A DNA stretch of 9,592 bases from Butyrivibrio sp. UBA3740 (GTDB lineage Bacteria; Bacillota; Clostridia; Lachnospirales; Lachnospiraceae). Within the stretch, counting starts at the first letter, position 1. Every line of letters begins with the position of its first letter. Positions 1-6,872 of the stretch are shown here, piece after piece. A program made the position numbers and the translations under genes. The stretch spans positions 1 to 9,592 of the forward strand of contig DFGW01000127.1 in NCBI GenBank assembly GCA_002372465.1, in the 5' to 3' direction. The notes beneath the pieces were generated by a model, which did not search any database, was not told where the DNA came from, and saw only the letters and a program-made list of their open reading frames with translations.

Positions 1-29
1 CCATACTTGGTTAAATCGATGTTTGCCAT
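1..29 (-). CDS. 5' end of a gene cut by the window edge; possibly PEP carboxykinase (ATP)
   Basis: Reading the minus strand, an ATG at 29 is preceded by AGAGG about seven bases upstream and opens a frame reading MANIDLTKY, with a likely glycine next. The frame runs off the left edge. Only nine full codons are visible. The short motif (D-L-x-K-Y-G) resembles from memory the amino end of ATP-dependent phosphoenolpyruvate carboxykinase (PckA), which in related anaerobes begins with a similar stretch followed by ITG. That enzyme interconverts oxaloacetate and PEP in the cytoplasm. The start site is fairly well supported by its ribosome-binding site and the promoter-like upstream region. The product name is an inference from very few residues and could be wrong. 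Confidence 0.45.
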
Positions 30-188
30 TTAGTTAACCTCTTTTCTCTTATAATTTTTTGTACGAAAAATCTGATATTGCATGCTGTTATCAGTGTTCC
101 TGTCGGAATATTGACATCACCAAATATAATATACAGATAATTCGCAGATGCACTAGAAAAATGTCGGCAAACTAGCGCCGATACTTCA

Positions 189-217
189 TTTATACTACAA
201 AGTCAAATTTTTCACAA
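189..217 (-). promoter_or_regulatory. Candidate promoter for the gene starting at 29
   Basis: On the minus strand, TTGTGA (217-212) and TATAAA (194-189) are separated by 17 bases. This is the best sigma-A-like pair between the GH51 terminator and the start codon at 29. It would give a leader of roughly 150 bases. The -35 is only a moderate match. Confidence 0.4.
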
Positions 218-251
218 GATTTTTAGTGCAAATTATATATAAAATTACTGT

Positions 252-286
252 AAAAAGCAGAAGCTGTTTGGCTCCAGCTTCTGCTT
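252..286 (-). terminator. Rho-independent terminator after the GH51 gene
   Basis: The inverted repeat GCAGAAGCTG / CAGCTTCTGC (275-284 pairing with 257-266 in transcript order) has perfect 10-bp arms, extended to 12 bp by AA/TT pairs, and an 8-base loop. It starts about ten bases after the arabinofuranosidase stop codon and runs into TTTTT on the minus strand. It marks the end of the transport and hydrolase operon. The other strand also has a T-rich tail after the stem, so the element could work in both directions. Confidence 0.88.
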
Positions 287-295
287 CTTTTTTAT

Positions 296-1801
296 TTATA
301 CGGTCTGAACCCGGATGAGCATTACACTGCTGGACGGAATTGTGAATTCAAGTATGCCACCGGCAAGGTTAATATCACTAAATTCCTCAGTCTTTACTCT
401 CATCGGATCATCAAATGTGTTATGATCATTGATCTTTCCTGAAAGGATCTTTGCCTGTACCGACTTACAATTTGTATCTACCAGTACTCCTCTGATATCG
501 TAAGCTTTTTCTGCTGAAAGATTTGTAAGCGTAATGTTAAGAACACCATCTTTATCTAAAGATACAGATTCCGTGAGGTTTGGCACCATGTTATCTTTTT
601 CAACTCCCACGAGCTCTGTTTCTACTGAGCTTTCCACAAGCTCTGCATCCTGATGGTACTTGTACATATTAAACACATGATATGTTGGTGTTTTAACCAT
701 CTTCTCGCCTTCAGTAAGGACCACTGACTGAAGAACATTGGCTATCTGGGCAATATTAGCCATCTTAACTCTATCGCAGTGTTTATTGAATATATTGAGA
801 TTTATTCCTGCAACAAGTGCATCCCTTATAGTATTCTGCTGATATAAGAATCCCGGATTTGTACCCGGCTCAACATCGAACCAGTTTCCCCACTCATCAA
901 CAATAAGACCAACTTCATGATCCTTATCATACTTATCCATGATTGCTGTGTGCCTTGAGATAAGTTCTTCCATAAACAGTGTCTTTTTCAGTGTGAGGTA
1001 GTAGCTTTCCAAGTCAAAATCAGTTGCCGAGCCTTTATTCTCCCAGGGTCCCGGTACCGTGTAATAGTGAAGCGATAGCCCATTCATAAAGCCATGGTTT
1101 GGTCCACAGTTTTTGAAACAGGTCTTCATCACTATATCCGTCCACTCATAATCGCCGGAGTTGGGTCCACAGGCAATCTTAAATATGGAATGATCCTTGC
1201 TGTAATTCCTTAAATAAGTCTGATATCTTCTGTACTCATTAGCATAGTACTCAGGGAGCATATTTCCGCCGCATCCCCAGTTTTCATTTCCCACACCGAA
1301 GTAGTCTACCTTCCATGGTTTCTCCTGTCCGTTTTCCTTTCGAAGATCTGCCAGGGGTGAGACTCCATCCAGGGTCATATATTCAATCCATTCACTCATT
1401 TCTCTGACAGTACCGCTACCCATATTTCCATTTATATATGACTTACATCCAAGCTGTCTGCACAGTTCCATGAACTCGTGGGTACCGAAGCTGTTGTCCT
1501 CAACCACTCCGCCCCAATGAGTATTGATCATCTTTTTCCTTTTTTCTTTTTTTCCAATGCCGTCTTTCCAATGATACTCATCAGCAAAACAGCCCCCCGG
1601 CCAACGAAGAACAGGAATTCTCATCTCTTTAAGAGCTTCTACTACATCTGTTCTCATTCCGTTTACGTTCGGAATATCTGAATTTTCTCCCACATACAAC
1701 CCTTCATATATACATCTTCCTAAATGTTCCGAAAAATGCCCCTGTATTTCCGGGTTAATGTGACCCTTTTTTCTATTCGGATTAATATATAGTTTAGTCA
1801 T
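296..1801 (-). CDS. abfA: Alpha-L-arabinofuranosidase, glycoside hydrolase family 51
   Basis: The 501-residue protein matches family GH51 over its whole length and at the usual length of about 500 residues. GH51 enzymes are retaining hydrolases that release terminal alpha-L-arabinofuranosyl groups from arabinan, arabinoxylan or derived oligosaccharides. The amino end carries the family signature [14 protein letters not shown] (about 21-34) and [13 protein letters not shown] (66-78). By family knowledge the acid/base is E173 in GNENWG and the nucleophile is E303 in VDEWGNW, both on the (beta/alpha)8 barrel. The last 120 or so residues look like the usual C-terminal beta domain. There is no signal peptide, so it should act in the cytoplasm on imported oligosaccharides. 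It is the last gene of the operon, 58 bases after the second permease, with a modest ribosome-binding site (AAAGAGA). The fine substrate (arabinan or arabinoxylan oligomers) cannot be read from the sequence. Confidence 0.95.
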   Translation of the reverse strand: MTKLYINPNRKKGHINPEIQGHFSEHLGRCIYEGLYVGENSDIPNVNGMRTDVVEALKEMRIPVLRWPGGCFADEYHWKDGIGKKEKRKKMINTHWGGVVEDNSFGTHEFMELCRQLGCKSYINGNMGSGTVREMSEWIEYMTLDGVSPLADLRKENGQEKPWKVDYFGVGNENWGCGGNMLPEYYANEYRRYQTYLRNYSKDHSIFKIACGPNSGDYEWTDIVMKTCFKNCGPNHGFMNGLSLHYYTVPGPWENKGSATDFDLESYYLTLKKTLFMEELISRHTAIMDKYDKDHEVGLIVDEWGNWFDVEPGTNPGFLYQQNTIRDALVAGINLNIFNKHCDRVKMANIAQIANVLQSVVLTEGEKMVKTPTYHVFNMYKYHQDAELVESSVETELVGVEKDNMVPNLTESVSLDKDGVLNITLTNLSAEKAYDIRGVLVDTNCKSVQAKILSGKINDHNTFDDPMRVKTEEFSDINLAGGILEFTIPSSSVMLIRVQTV

Positions 1802-1859
1802 ATTATTCTCTTTCTGCTAAAGTTTGTGCTCCAAAGCCCTTTGAATATTAAACTTCTTT

Positions 1860-2750
1860 TCAACCTTTTACACCACCCAGAGTAATGCCCTTTACAAAAT
1901 ACTTCTGAACGAAAGGATACATTACCATGATAGGCAGAATGCCTACTGCTGCCATTGCCATTCTTACAGACGCAAGAGGAATTGCCGATAGACCCGCTGT
2001 CGCATTCTGTACATTTGAACTGGACTGGGACAAAAACTGGATATTCTGCATCATTCTGTTGAGCAGGTTCTGAACAGAGTAAAGGTCTGTTCTCTTGGTG
2101 ATATAAATATATCCATTCATCCAGTCATTCCAATAAGCAATACCTGCAAACAGGGCAATTGTCGCCAATATCGGTTTTGAAAGCGGAATTACTATTTTAT
2201 AGAAGGTCATAGTCTCTCCCGCTCCGTCAATAAAAGCTGCGTCCAGGATTTCCCCCGGAATACTGGATACAAAATAGGATTTCATCAGCATGACGTTGAA
2301 TCCATTCATCAATAGTCCAGGGATTAGAAGTGCTGCAAATGTATTCTTAATATTGAACACATTTGTATAAATGATGTATGTAGGAACCAGTCCTCCATTA
2401 AACAGCATAGAAAACACAATAACAAATGTGATCAGCCCTCTGCCCGGTAGATCTGCTTTAGATATTGTGTAGGCCAGCATCGTCGTTATGACCAGAGACA
2501 AAATAGTTCCCACCAGCGTAAGTACTATTGAAACTCCATATGCTCTAATTACAGAATTTCCTGTACTGAAAATATATTCGTAGGCGTAGACTGACCACTT
2601 CGAAGGCCAGAATTTGTATCCCTCAGCAATCAGTACGTCGTTATCGGTAAAAGAGCTTACTACCATTAAAATCATAGGAAGAATTGCAAATACTGATAGC
2701 AATATCATCACAGCATGTGCAATTATCTGAAATTTTTGCTCGTCCTTCAT
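1860..2750 (-). CDS. Carbohydrate ABC transporter permease, LplC/YtcP type
   Basis: This 296-residue protein is an inner-membrane permease of the CUT1 class, of the kind that pairs with an LplB-type partner. About six hydrophobic segments are visible, the first at roughly residues 11-32. The cytoplasmic EAA loop, which contacts the ATPase, is at 168-193 and contains DAAFIDGAGE and IVIPLSKP. The end, with KYFVKGITLGGVKG, is typical of LplC/YtcP-like permeases. The ATG has a good AAGGAG eight bases upstream, and that motif overlaps the stop codon of the preceding permease (TAAGGAG). The two permease genes are 12 bases apart and are probably translationally linked. The transported sugar is inferred to be an arabinose-containing oligosaccharide from the downstream GH51 gene. 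Confidence 0.93.
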   Translation of the reverse strand: MKDEQKFQIIAHAVMILLSVFAILPMILMVVSSFTDNDVLIAEGYKFWPSKWSVYAYEYIFSTGNSVIRAYGVSIVLTLVGTILSLVITTMLAYTISKADLPGRGLITFVIVFSMLFNGGLVPTYIIYTNVFNIKNTFAALLIPGLLMNGFNVMLMKSYFVSSIPGEILDAAFIDGAGETMTFYKIVIPLSKPILATIALFAGIAYWNDWMNGYIYITKRTDLYSVQNLLNRMMQNIQFLSQSSSNVQNATAGLSAIPLASVRMAMAAVGILPIMVMYPFVQKYFVKGITLGGVKG

Positions 2751-2762
2751 CTATCCTGCTCC

Positions 2763-3707
2763 TTAAAATAATGCACTGTCTTTGTCAATTCTGCTTACCA
2801 TATAGTTGGCTCCAAGAATCAGCACAAAGCCAACCAATGACTGATACAGACCTGCTGCAGAAGCCATGGACATATCTCCCAGCTCCAAAAGACCTCTGTA
2901 TACATATGTATCAATTGTGTTTGTCACTGCAAAAAGTGCACCCTGGTTTTGAGGAACCTGGTAGAAAAGACCAAAGTCCGAATAGAAAATTCGTCCTATA
3001 GCAAGCAGTGTAAGCATTATTACTGTTGGCTTAAGAAGAGGAATTGTAATTTTCCGGATCTGCATCCACTTCCCTGCACCATCAATCGCTGCAGACTCAT
3101 ATATTCCCCTGTCAATTCCCAAAATTGTTGAAATATAGATTATGGAGTTGTAGCCAATTACCTTCCAGGCATTAACAAAAGTCAGTAAGAATGGCCAATA
3201 TTTCTTTTCCATATACCAGTTGACAGACTCTTTTCCAAACAGTGGCAAAAGCGTATTGTTCATGAATCCGTTATCCGTAGATAAAAATCCATAAACAAGG
3301 TAGCTTACAATTACCATGGAGATCATGAACGGCAAAAGAATAAGGCACTGATAGAGATTTTTTATCTTGGATGTCATTTCAGCAAGAAGGATAGCTACAA
3401 AAATCGCCAGTATCGTATTTACCACGATAAATGCCAGGTTGTAGCAGATCGTGTTCCTTGTGATGATAAAAGCATCCTTGGTGGCAAACAGATATTTAAA
3501 ATTCTTAAAGCCTACAAAGTCTGATCCAAATATGCCTTTCTTTGCATTATATTTCTTAAAAGCCAGTACAAGGCCGGGAAGAGGCATATAGTTATTTATA
3601 AATAAATATATAAGCCCCGGTAAAGCCATGATGTATAACGGAATGTATCGGATAAATCTTCTTTTCAATGTCTTTTTACTTGGTTGCGAATTGTTCTTTT
3701 TACTCAT
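2763..3707 (-). CDS. Carbohydrate ABC transporter permease, LplB/YteP type
   Basis: This 314-residue membrane protein is the first of two permeases in a CUT1 sugar importer. A basic cytoplasmic amino end (about residues 1-20) is followed by a membrane segment near 21-41, and further segments lie near 88-110, 119-142, 170-195, 226-245 and 283-302. The EAA loop is at 204-227, with ESAAIDGAGK and ITIPLLKP, where the energising ATPase docks. The segment around residues 42-75 (PGLVLAFKKY to GFKNFKYLF) is typical of LplB-like proteins. The start has only a weak ribosome-binding site (GGTG, five bases before ATG). It follows a strong hairpin downstream of the binding-protein gene, which suggests lower expression than that gene. 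Confidence 0.93.
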   Translation of the reverse strand: MSKKNNSQPSKKTLKRRFIRYIPLYIMALPGLIYLFINNYMPLPGLVLAFKKYNAKKGIFGSDFVGFKNFKYLFATKDAFIITRNTICYNLAFIVVNTILAIFVAILLAEMTSKIKNLYQCLILLPFMISMVIVSYLVYGFLSTDNGFMNNTLLPLFGKESVNWYMEKKYWPFLLTFVNAWKVIGYNSIIYISTILGIDRGIYESAAIDGAGKWMQIRKITIPLLKPTVIMLTLLAIGRIFYSDFGLFYQVPQNQGALFAVTNTIDTYVYRGLLELGDMSMASAAGLYQSLVGFVLILGANYMVSRIDKDSALF

Positions 3708-3728
3708 TTTGACACCATTTTTTAGTAT

Positions 3729-3760
3729 AAGAGCCAGCTACGAATAATCAGCTGGCTCTT
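3729..3760 (-). other. Intercistronic hairpin between the binding-protein and permease genes
   Basis: AAGAGCCAGCT (3729-3739) and AGCTGGCTCTT (3750-3760) form a perfect 11-bp stem with a 10-base loop. In the minus-strand transcript the stem is followed by ATACTAAAAAATGG rather than a run of U, so it is not a standard terminator in the operon's direction. Hairpins at this place in sugar ABC operons usually protect the upstream binding-protein mRNA or partly reduce read-through, so the binding protein is made in excess. That role is inferred here from position and shape. Confidence 0.7.
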
Positions 3761-3786
3761 TTAATCAGTTATTCAAAGCTTTCCGT

Positions 3787-5439
3787 TTAGTTAATACCAT
3801 TCTCTGATGCCCATGCATCCAGAGCTGCCTGCTTAGCAGTCATGTATTCCTCAAGTCCAGCAGCCTTAAGTGCATCATTGAGCTGCTTAAGTCCTGTCTC
3901 AGGATCTACAAATCCGTATACAACCTGAGGTCCAAACTCTTCGTAAGCATTCTTAAGAGCTGTAAATTCTGAAACGTAATCACTGTTATCCCAGGTAAAT
4001 CCAAGCGCCTTAGATTTTACAGGGCAGTTATCATTGAACTTGGCTGTCTGCTCACCTACATCAATAGGATCGCCTTCCCAAACATGAGCTGCATACTGGT
4101 TTGGCATCATCCAGAGAACGTTAGGATAATACTCTGAATTGTCTGCGTTTACGCCATCTGCCCAGTTAATTGAAGTATCTGCGTTAACTTTATACTCAAC
4201 ACCTTCCTGTCCCCAGCATACAAGGTTAGCAACAACAGGATCTGTGTAAAGAGCATTTAATACCTGCATAGCTGCTACCGGATCCTCTGTAGCCTGATTC
4301 ATGCACCAAGGGAATGCTGATACGGCTGATGATGACATGAAGCTATCACCTACATCAAAGATCACCATATCTCTGCCACACTCACCGTTAATCTGGTTCT
4401 GATAAGCAGGCTTAGCCTGTGACATCATTGCCATATAAGCACCTGACTTAATTCTTGCAGAAGCACCAGTCTTATCGCTCATAGCGTCACCTGAAATATA
4501 TCCAGCCTGGTTCCATCTGTAAGCTCTGTCTGCCCACTCTTTGAAAAGATCTGACTCATAAACATTTTCAATCTTGAGGCTGTTAGCAGGATCAAGAAGT
4601 GTTCCGAAGTAATCACCAGCAATATTATCTACGCAGCTTCCCTGTGTAAGAAGGTTGTCCTGTGTGGAGTAAACAGTCTTGTCCGGGAAAGCTTCATGGA
4701 TTGCAGCAAACATATCATCTACATCATCCCAGGTAGCCTTGTAATATCCCAGATCATCAGTCTTGAACTTGGAAAGATCATAGCCTGCACCATCAAGATA
4801 CTCTTTACCGATAAGGATACATGCTGTCTGAATAGCATAGTCCTTAATAGGTGGAACTCCATACAATGTGCCGCCTACTCTGCAGGCATCCAGATAGTCA
4901 GGTCTGATAAGCTCGTTAAGCTCCTTTCCATATGTCGCCAGAAGATCATTTTCTTCAAGATCTGCTGTGTATCCGTTGTTAACACAAGTCATGTATCCAG
5001 GTCCACAAGTAGAAAAGAGATCTACCTGTTCACCCGAAGAAAGCATAAGCTTGATATCATCTGTATAAGCAGCTGAGTCAATGATGAGAAGCTCGACATC
5101 GAGACCCAGAGTCTCTCTTGTGTGCTCACTGATTGCTTCATTAACTCTGTCTATACCGGCAGGTGCCCCTGTCCAGTCAAAGAAAGAAACAACCACCTTC
5201 TGATACTCTCCGCTCTCCTGTGCTGCGGCTTTTCTGGCATCAATAGCTGCCTGTGCTGCGTCGCCATCTGAAGATGCTTCAGTAGTCTCAGCACTACCAG
5301 TCTCAGCTTTCTCAGTTGTTGCCTCAGTTGCTGAGCCGCCATCTGCCGATGCAACTTCTTGTGCACCACAAGCTGTCAGAGTACCCAGTAAGGTAGTAGC
5401 AGCAATACCCATGGCCAATAAACGTTTTTTAATACCCAT
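3787..5439 (-). CDS. Extracellular sugar-binding lipoprotein of an ABC transporter, LplA/YtcQ-like
   Basis: The 550-residue protein is the solute-binding part of the importer encoded with the two permeases downstream. A signal peptide starts MGIKKRLLAMG and ends in the lipobox LTAC, with the lipidated cysteine at residue 24, so the mature protein should be anchored outside the membrane. A low-complexity Ala/Thr/Ser/Glu/Gly linker follows (to about residue 60). Then comes a large bilobal binding domain beginning near VVVSFFDW. The last 75 or so residues, with FGPQVVYGFVDPETGL and LNDALKAAGLEEY, resemble the C-terminal DUF3502-type region of LplA-like proteins. Start choice: an ATG at 5445 lies only two bases from AGGAGG, whereas the in-frame ATG at 5439 is eight bases away, so 5439 is preferred. 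It is the first gene of the operon. The ligand is inferred to be an arabino-oligosaccharide. Confidence 0.92.
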   Translation of the reverse strand: MGIKKRLLAMGIAATTLLGTLTACGAQEVASADGGSATEATTEKAETGSAETTEASSDGDAAQAAIDARKAAAQESGEYQKVVVSFFDWTGAPAGIDRVNEAISEHTRETLGLDVELLIIDSAAYTDDIKLMLSSGEQVDLFSTCGPGYMTCVNNGYTADLEENDLLATYGKELNELIRPDYLDACRVGGTLYGVPPIKDYAIQTACILIGKEYLDGAGYDLSKFKTDDLGYYKATWDDVDDMFAAIHEAFPDKTVYSTQDNLLTQGSCVDNIAGDYFGTLLDPANSLKIENVYESDLFKEWADRAYRWNQAGYISGDAMSDKTGASARIKSGAYMAMMSQAKPAYQNQINGECGRDMVIFDVGDSFMSSSAVSAFPWCMNQATEDPVAAMQVLNALYTDPVVANLVCWGQEGVEYKVNADTSINWADGVNADNSEYYPNVLWMMPNQYAAHVWEGDPIDVGEQTAKFNDNCPVKSKALGFTWDNSDYVSEFTALKNAYEEFGPQVVYGFVDPETGLKQLNDALKAAGLEEYMTAKQAALDAWASENGIN

Positions 5440-5450
5440 TTTCATATCCT

Positions 5451-5456
5451 CCTATA
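5451..5456 (-). promoter_or_regulatory. Consensus ribosome-binding site that decides the binding-protein start
   Basis: The minus strand reads TATAGGAGGATATGAAAATG. The perfect AGGAGG is two bases from the first ATG (5445) and eight from the second (5439), which points to the second as the real start. Confidence 0.75.
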
Positions 5457-5462
5457 AAATAT

Positions 5463-5478
5463 GGTGTATCGTTACACC
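5463..5478. promoter_or_regulatory. LacI-type operator O1 in the transport operon promoter
   Basis: GGTGTATCGTTACACC has perfect 6-bp arms (GGTGTA / TACACC) around a CG centre, which is the architecture bound by LacI-family dimers. It begins about six bases after the predicted transcription start of the operon, so a bound repressor would block initiation or early elongation. The LacI-family gene immediately upstream is the obvious candidate regulator. Binding itself is inferred. Confidence 0.75.
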
Positions 5479-5490
5479 TCGCATATCTGT

Positions 5491-5519
5491 ATTATATTTT
5501 TACGTGTTTTTATAGTCAA
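5491..5519 (-). promoter_or_regulatory. Promoter of the transport and GH51 operon
   Basis: On the minus strand, TTGACT (5519-5514) and TATAAT (5496-5491) are separated by exactly 17 bases, close to the sigma-A consensus. The predicted start near 5484 gives a leader of about 45 bases with AGGAGG before the binding-protein gene. The heptamer TTGACTA is repeated in tandem, so a second TTGACT lies at 5526-5521, with a spacing of 24 that is too long to be the working -35. Confidence 0.85.
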
Positions 5520-5568
5520 TAGTCAATTAATTCTATATTACACATATGTTTTTGTGCATCTTGTACAG

Positions 5569-5578
5569 AAAACGTTTT
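5569..5578. promoter_or_regulatory. Candidate upstream operator O2 (AAAACGTTTT)
   Basis: AAAACGTTTT is a perfect 10-bp palindrome with the CG centre typical of LacI-family sites, about 90 bases upstream of the predicted operon start. Its outer bases do not match operator O1 well, so it may be a weak site, a site for another regulator, or chance. Confidence 0.4.
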
Positions 5579-5584
5579 ATATTA

Positions 5585-5600
5585 GCAGAAACGTTACACC
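5585..5600. promoter_or_regulatory. Candidate upstream operator O3 sharing a half-site with O1
   Basis: GCAGAAACGTTACACC is CG-centred, and its right half (GTTACACC) is identical to the right half of O1. The left half is degenerate. It lies 122 bases from O1, centre to centre, upstream of the operon promoter and just after the lacI terminator. A DNA loop with O1 is possible but inferred. Confidence 0.5.
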
Positions 5601-5681
5601 AAAAAAGCAAAAGCAAACCGCGATAACAGTTGCTTTGACCGAGTTTCCAAATCAAATCATTCAAAGTAACTGTTATCGCGG
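5601..5681 (-). terminator. Strong terminator after the LacI-family gene
   Basis: Two 21-base arms (5618-5638 and 5661-5681; core CCGCGATAACAGTT) pair with one mismatch and leave a 22-base loop. The minus-strand transcript then runs into TTTGCTTTTGCTTTTTT. The hairpin begins about 16 bases after the repressor stop codon and separates the repressor message from the transport operon. The mismatch is A-C in the minus-strand RNA and G-U in the plus-strand RNA. Confidence 0.87.
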
Positions 5682-5696
5682 CTCTTAAGGCTTTTC

Positions 5697-6767
5697 TTAA
5701 TTTATTTTTATAACTGAGTTTCTTTCTATCAGTTCTCCGGGAATCCTAACCTCCAAATTGTCAGCGCTATCCACATCCTCGCCCTCACATTTTTGTATAA
5801 CCCAGGAAACCGCTGCCTCTCCAATCTTCTCAAGAGACAAGGCAATAGTTGTCAGTGTCGGGGAAAGGAGCTTGGAAACCTCGTGATTGTCGTAACCTAT
5901 TATCGAAAGGTCTTCCCCTGGCTTCATATCATGTTCCAGCAAATACTCATACACGCCCGAAGCAATAAGATCAGAAAAACAGATCACTGCTGTAAAGTCT
6001 TTGCAGGCTAACTGCTGCATTCCATTGTAGCCCCCGGCCTTGTTCCAGGACTGGGGAACAACATATGAAGGATCAAAGAGAACTCCATCCTCAAACATCG
6101 CTCTCTGAATTCCTCGAAGACGATTTACTGTATGAAGATTGGACGCTTCTCCTGAAATTATCGCAATTTTAGAATGTCCCATTGAATGCAGATATTTATA
6201 GGACATGTATCCGCCCTGCTCATCGTCAAGCTCAAAGCATGGAATCTTCGGGTCCATGCTACTGGCATAAACAACGGCTATAGGAACATCTTCCGGTACA
6301 TTTGTGAGAACAACCTCATGCTCATAGCCTGCAATATACACAATGCCATCCACGTTCATGGATTCCATTTTGTTCATCACATTAGCCAGCGCGGACCTGA
6401 AAAGGGCATCATCATGCATCCATTTGTCACTCCACCGTCCAAACAGGCGCATATTTTCAATGACAACATCGTATCCTGCTTCTTCGGTGCGATGCATCAA
6501 ACCTTCAACTATCGGTGATGTGGTGAATATCACAAGGTCCTCCACGATGACACCTATTGTCTTTGTGGAAATGGCTCTTAGATTTTTTGCCAGGGTATTG
6601 GGTTTATACCCGGTTTCTTTCATCACGGTCATTATCTTATCTGCGACCTGTTTACTGACCTTATTTGTCCTGCCATTAAGCACATTAGACACTGTGGATA
6701 TGGAAACACCACTGAGCGCAGCTATATCTTTAATTGTTATGGAACCCTCTGATTTTTTCTTTGGCAC
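5697..6767 (-). CDS. LacI-family transcriptional repressor, probable regulator of the transport operon
   Basis: The 356-residue protein has the full LacI/GalR layout. A short basic tail is followed by a helix-turn-helix at about 11-32 (TIKDIAALSGVSISTVSNVL) and a hinge helix near 57-64 with NTLAKNLR. From about residue 70 (TIGVIVEDL) there is a periplasmic-binding-protein-like effector domain, which ends with the family-typical pattern around GELIERNSV. Such proteins usually bind CG-centred palindromes as dimers and let go when a sugar or sugar phosphate binds. The start codon is GTG, with GAGAGG about ten bases upstream and no better in-frame alternative. It is divided from the transport operon by a terminator but lies directly upstream, and CG-centred sites occur at both its own promoter and that of the operon. 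The effector is not readable; an arabinose-related sugar is a guess from context. Confidence 0.93.
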   Translation of the reverse strand: MPKKKSEGSITIKDIAALSGVSISTVSNVLNGRTNKVSKQVADKIMTVMKETGYKPNTLAKNLRAISTKTIGVIVEDLVIFTTSPIVEGLMHRTEEAGYDVVIENMRLFGRWSDKWMHDDALFRSALANVMNKMESMNVDGIVYIAGYEHEVVLTNVPEDVPIAVVYASSMDPKIPCFELDDEQGGYMSYKYLHSMGHSKIAIISGEASNLHTVNRLRGIQRAMFEDGVLFDPSYVVPQSWNKAGGYNGMQQLACKDFTAVICFSDLIASGVYEYLLEHDMKPGEDLSIIGYDNHEVSKLLSPTLTTIALSLEKIGEAAVSWVIQKCEGEDVDSADNLEVRIPGELIERNSVIKIN

Positions 6768-6811
6768 CTGTCTAAAACCTCTCGAATAAATTTTACCATT
6801 TTTACCAAATC

Positions 6812-6839
6812 ATTATATCATAAAGCCCTATGTTGTAAA
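6812..6839 (-). promoter_or_regulatory. Promoter of the LacI-family gene
   Basis: On the minus strand, TTTACA (6839-6834), a 16-base spacer and TATAAT (6817-6812) form a good sigma-A promoter. The TG one base before the -10 (TGATATAAT) makes it an extended -10. The predicted start near 6805 gives a leader of about 38 bases before the GTG. No terminator is visible between rsmI and this promoter, so some read-through from the housekeeping cluster is possible. Confidence 0.75.
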
Positions 6840-6847
6840 TATATAGC

Positions 6848-6863
6848 GATGCAACGTTTTACC
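6848..6863. promoter_or_regulatory. Candidate autoregulatory operator O4 next to the repressor promoter
   Basis: On the minus strand the site reads GGTAAAACGTTGCATC. It is CG-centred, and its left half (GGTAAAAC) resembles the GGTGTAAC half-site of O1 and O3. It sits just upstream of the -35 box of the LacI-family gene, a plausible place for self-regulation. The right half is a poor match. Confidence 0.4.
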
Positions 6864-6872
6864 TATTTCATA

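Noticed and set aside
199..217. Possible Rex (redox) operator beginning TTGTGAAAA near the promoter of the gene at 29
   Set aside because: Only the left half matches the Rex consensus; the right half (ATTTGACTT) matches poorly, so it is not supported.
5151..5369. 72-residue open frame on the minus strand in another frame of the binding-protein gene
   Set aside because: It lies wholly inside the lipoprotein linker region, is very rich in Gln, Arg and Leu as expected from an Ala/Glu/Thr-rich coding frame read out of phase, and has no ribosome-binding site of its own.
5463..5478. O1 as a CcpA cre site
   Set aside because: The spacing of the TGTAA and TTACA elements around CG is one base per side shorter than the cre consensus, and a dedicated LacI-family gene sits next to it.
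5618..5681. Long inverted repeat as a possible miniature transposon
   Set aside because: The arms sit directly after the repressor stop codon, are followed by a T-rich run in the right direction, and show no target-site duplication; a terminator explains them.
5461..5688. Plus-strand open frame of 75 codons in the intergenic region
   Set aside because: It covers the promoter, the operators and the terminator hairpin of the minus-strand genes, and the predicted peptide resembles no family I know.
6343..6789. Plus-strand open frame of 148 codons opposite the LacI-family gene
   Set aside because: It is antisense to a clear LacI-family gene across its DNA-binding domain, has no convincing ribosome-binding site, and its composition fits an antisense shadow.
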